Source: Euhalothece natronophila Z-M001
GTDB taxonomy: Bacteria > Cyanobacteriota > Cyanobacteriia > Cyanobacteriales > Rubidibacteraceae
Assembly (NCBI RefSeq): GCF_007904085.1
Contig: NZ_CP042326.1
Span: 372,001-436,000 of the forward strand
Direction of reading: 5' to 3'
Length of the DNA: 64,000 nt
Shown here: positions 61,521 to 64,000 of the stretch, piece after piece
Position numbering within the stretch: position 1 is the stretch's first letter
Layout of the letters: each line of letters starts with the position of its first letter
Program-made: the position numbers and the translations under genes
Notes under the pieces: model-generated
Database searches by the model: none
Told to the model about the DNA's origin: nothing
The model's input: only the letters and a program-made list of their open reading frames with translations

Positions 61521-63158
61521 ATGTCAACATCTCCCATTGAAGAAGAACTCCAACAAGCCGTTGAATCTCGACGTAATTTTGCAATTATTTCCCACCCTGA
61601 CGCAGGGAAAACTACCTTAACCGAAAAACTTCTCCTTTATGGAGGTGCAATTCATCAAGCTGGGGCAGTTAAATCAAAACGAGCGCAACGAGAAGCTACC
61701 TCAGACTGGATGGAACTGGAAAAACAGCGGGGAATTTCTATCACTTCTACCGTTTTACAATTTGACTATCGCAATTTTCAGATTAACCTCTTAGATACCC
61801 CTGGTCACCAAGACTTTAGTGAAGATACCTATCGCACCTTAGCCGCTGCGGATAATGCAGTGATGCTGATTGATGCGGCTAAAGGCTTAGAACCGCAAAC
61901 TCGCAAACTCTTTGAAGTCTGTCGGATGCGATCGCTGCCTATTTTTACCTTTGCTAACAAAATGGATCGTCCAGCGCGAGAACCCTTAGAACTCATTGAT
62001 GAAATTGAGCAAGAATTAGGCTTACAAACCTATGCTGTCAATTGGCCCATTGGCATGGGAGATCGATTTCAGGGGGTTTATGATCGGCGCAATCAAGAAA
62101 TCCATCTGTTTCAACGCACTGCCCACGGTAGTAGCCAAGCCGAAACAACAGTTATTTCTCTCCATGATCCCAAAATTGAAGAAGTCTTGGATCAAGAGCT
62201 TTATTTTCAACTCAAAGATGAAATTGAAATTATTGAGGAGGTTGCCCCTGAATTTGATCTCGAAAGAATCCATAATGGGGAACTCTCTCCCATGTTTTTC
62301 GGTAGTGCCATGACCAACTTTGGGGTGCAACTGTTTTTAGATGCCTTTTTAGAATATGCACAGCCCCCAGAAGCCCATTATTCTTCACAGGGAAAAATTG
62401 ATCCTACTTATCCTGAATTCACGGGATTTGTCTTTAAGTTACAAGCAAATATGGATCCCAAACATCGCGATCGCGTTGCCTTTATTCGGGTTTGTACGGG
62501 CAAGTTTGAAAAAGACATGAATGTTAATCATGCTCGCACAGGAAAAACCGTCAGATTATCTCGTCCTCAAAAACTCTTTGCCCAAGACCGTAATTCCATT
62601 GAAAATGCCTATCCTGGAGACGTAATTGGCTTAAATAACCCAGGGGTCTTTGCTATTGGAGATACCGTTTATACAGGCAAAAAACTTGTCTATGAGGGGA
62701 TTCCCTGCTTCTCCCCTGAACTATTTGCTTACCTCAAAAATCCTAACCCCTCCAAGTTCAAACAATTCCATAAAGGCGTAACCGAATTACGGGAAGAGGG
62801 AGCCATTCAGATCATGTACTCTAAAGATGAAAGTAAACGTGATCCCATTTTGGCAGCAGTAGGACAACTCCAGCTAGAAGTGGTGCAATATCGTCTAGAA
62901 AATGAATATGGGGTAGAAACTAGCCTAGAAATGCTTCCCTATAAAGTAGCAAGATGGGTGAGAGGGGGATGGGAAGCCCTAGACAAAGCAGGACGATTAT
63001 TTAACACAGCAATAGTCAAGGACTTGTGGGAACGTCCAGTTCTTTTATTTAAGAATCAATGGAACTTAGAACAAATTCAGGGCGATCACCCTGAGTTAGA
63101 ACTCAGTGCAACCGCCCCCTTAGCAACAGACGAGTTGATGGAAAAGGTAGGTAATTAA
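61521..63158 (+). CDS. prfC: Peptide chain release factor 3
   Basis: The 545-residue translational GTPase recycles RF1/RF2. G1 is SHPDAGKTT (24-32), the switch region has [20 protein letters not shown] followed by [11 protein letters not shown] (diagnostic for RF3), G3 is [16 protein letters not shown] and G4 [11 protein letters not shown]. Domains 2 and 3 follow with [20 protein letters not shown]. Length is normal. Its stop overlaps the stop of the DAHP synthase on the other strand. Confidence 0.96.
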   Translation: MSTSPIEEELQQAVESRRNFAIISHPDAGKTTLTEKLLLYGGAIHQAGAVKSKRAQREATSDWMELEKQRGISITSTVLQFDYRNFQINLLDTPGHQDFSEDTYRTLAAADNAVMLIDAAKGLEPQTRKLFEVCRMRSLPIFTFANKMDRPAREPLELIDEIEQELGLQTYAVNWPIGMGDRFQGVYDRRNQEIHLFQRTAHGSSQAETTVISLHDPKIEEVLDQELYFQLKDEIEIIEEVAPEFDLERIHNGELSPMFFGSAMTNFGVQLFLDAFLEYAQPPEAHYSSQGKIDPTYPEFTGFVFKLQANMDPKHRDRVAFIRVCTGKFEKDMNVNHARTGKTVRLSRPQKLFAQDRNSIENAYPGDVIGLNNPGVFAIGDTVYTGKKLVYEGIPCFSPELFAYLKNPNPSKFKQFHKGVTELREEGAIQIMYSKDESKRDPILAAVGQLQLEVVQYRLENEYGVETSLEMLPYKVARWVRGGWEALDKAGRLFNTAIVKDLWERPVLLFKNQWNLEQIQGDHPELELSATAPLATDELMEKVGN

Positions 63159-64000
63159 CCCACGGCTACAGGAGTCGTTTCCCAACGCCCTAAGGGCTGA
63201 CCAATTAAAGACAGATCGCCCATTAGCTCATCAAACTCCGCAGGATTGAGGGATTGTGCGCCATCAGACCATGCTTTAGAAGGATTGGGGTGAACTTCAA
63301 TCATCAGAGAGTCAGTTCCCACTGCAAGTGCACCTTTTGCCATTGCAGGAACATACTCTGACTTGCCTGTGCCATGACTAGGGTCAATCATAATGGGCAA
63401 GTGAGTTAAAGACCGTAAAACAGGCACAACGGATAAATCAAGGGTATTGCGAGTATAACGGCGATCAAATGTGCGAATTCCCCGTTCACAGAGAATCACA
63501 TTGGGATTTCCAGCCGCTAAAATGTACTCAGCCGCCATCAACCATTCTTCAATGGTTCCCGACATCCCGCGCTTAAGTAAAACTGGCTTATCCTGAGAGC
63601 CTACTTTTTTCAGGAGCGGGAAATTTTGCATATTGCGTGCGCCTACTTGTAGCACATCGGCAACTTCGGCAACTTTTTCTACGTCCGCCGTATCCATCAC
63701 TTCGGTGATAATCCCTAAGCCACTGGCTTCCCGAGCAGCGGCTAATAGTCCTAAAGCACTTTCTCCATGACCTTGGAACGAGTAGGGAGAAGTCCGAGGC
63801 TTGTAAGCGCCACCCCGTAGAAACTTCGCTCCTGATGCTTGCACCGCTTTTGCCGTTTTCACAATCATGTCCTCATTCTCAACGGAACAAGGGCCGGCAA
63901 CGACAACAACGGGGTGATTTTCCCCAAATGTAACCGCACCATTGGGAGTATTAACCACTACCTCACTGGGCTGACCATGACGAAATGCTCGACTCGCCCG
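63155..64000 (-). CDS. aroF: 3-deoxy-7-phosphoheptulonate synthase (5' end outside window)
   Basis: The frame is open to the right edge: beyond the GTG at 63958, fourteen more codons read [14 protein letters not shown], so the gene continues upstream and lacks its N-terminal ACT-like/FeoA-like part here. The catalytic TIM barrel has [81 protein letters not shown] and [10 protein letters not shown]. This is the AroF type Ibeta (Bacillus AroA-like) enzyme, the first step of the shikimate pathway. Confidence 0.94.
   Translation of the reverse strand, partial: RASRAFRHGQPSEVVVNTPNGAVTFGENHPVVVVAGPCSVENEDMIVKTAKAVQASGAKFLRGGAYKPRTSPYSFQGHGESALGLLAAAREASGLGIITEVMDTADVEKVAEVADVLQVGARNMQNFPLLKKVGSQDKPVLLKRGMSGTIEEWLMAAEYILAAGNPNVILCERGIRTFDRRYTRNTLDLSVVPVLRSLTHLPIMIDPSHGTGKSEYVPAMAKGALAVGTDSLMIEVHPNPSKAWSDGAQSLNPAEFDELMGDLSLIGQPLGRWETTPVAVG

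Overview
The window is chromosomal DNA from a cyanobacterium. The evidence is photosystem genes (psaK, psbO), the Ycf66 and Ycf20 families, the N-terminal half of a split DnaE carrying a split intein, an rRNA operon of the order 16S-tRNA-Ile-tRNA-Ala-23S-5S, and the palindrome GCGATCGC (HIP1) scattered through many genes. Moderate to low G+C, several Glu-rich tails and the overall gene set would suit a unicellular, possibly halotolerant lineage (Halothece/Dactylococcopsis-like), but that placement is inference and no species is claimed.

Layout. 1-1.8 kb: phospholipid synthesis (plsY partial, pgsA) with trmD on the minus strand. 1.9-4.0 kb: a GAF histidine kinase and a response regulator facing each other. 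4.2-7.8 kb: Ycf66-like protein and ileS. 7.8-9.4 kb: two convergent Uma2-type nuclease paralogues with a transposase remnant and a MITE between them. 9.5-15.7 kb: mfd, a DUF2157 membrane protein and ychF on the minus strand. 15.9-22.5 kb: an oxidoreductase, a MacB-type permease, Ycf20, a glycerate kinase-like gene, a second MITE copy, then a GldG/DUF4340 pair. 22.6-31 kb: a TnpB remnant, trpF, psaK, a pdhB-secD-secF operon whose pdhB has a frameshifted 5' end, tRNA-Thr, proS and psbO. 31-38 kb: a phosphohexomutase, small conserved genes, an HD-domain protein and a compact DUF192-MFS-lipoprotein-nadK operon, with heptamer repeats in two gaps. 38-44.8 kb: DUF58 protein, cysC, ABC exporter, split dnaE and a cupin. 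44.9-55.1 kb: tRNA-Gly, M48 protease, sugar-type permease, rimM, DegT aminotransferase, fetB-like gene, ppx, SLC13 transporter and comM. 55.2-60.4 kb: the rRNA operon on the minus strand with a near-consensus promoter and a terminator. 60.5-64 kb: nadC, tRNA-Arg, prfC and a partial DAHP synthase.

Most of the content is housekeeping: translation (ileS, proS, trmD, rimM, prfC, ychF, rRNA, tRNAs), repair and replication (mfd, dnaE-N, comM), secretion (secDF), photosynthesis (psaK, psbO) and central metabolism (pdhB, nadK, nadC, trpF, aroF, cysC). Accessory DNA is limited to small mobile-element relics: a MITE pair, an IS4-like transposase tail, a TnpB tail and a possible second IS605-type right end. 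No CRISPR array, prophage, defence island or biosynthetic cluster was seen. I found no convincing new system. The most checkable oddities are the pdhB frameshift, the IS and MITE relics, the split intein and the GldG/DUF4340 pair without an adjacent ABC core.
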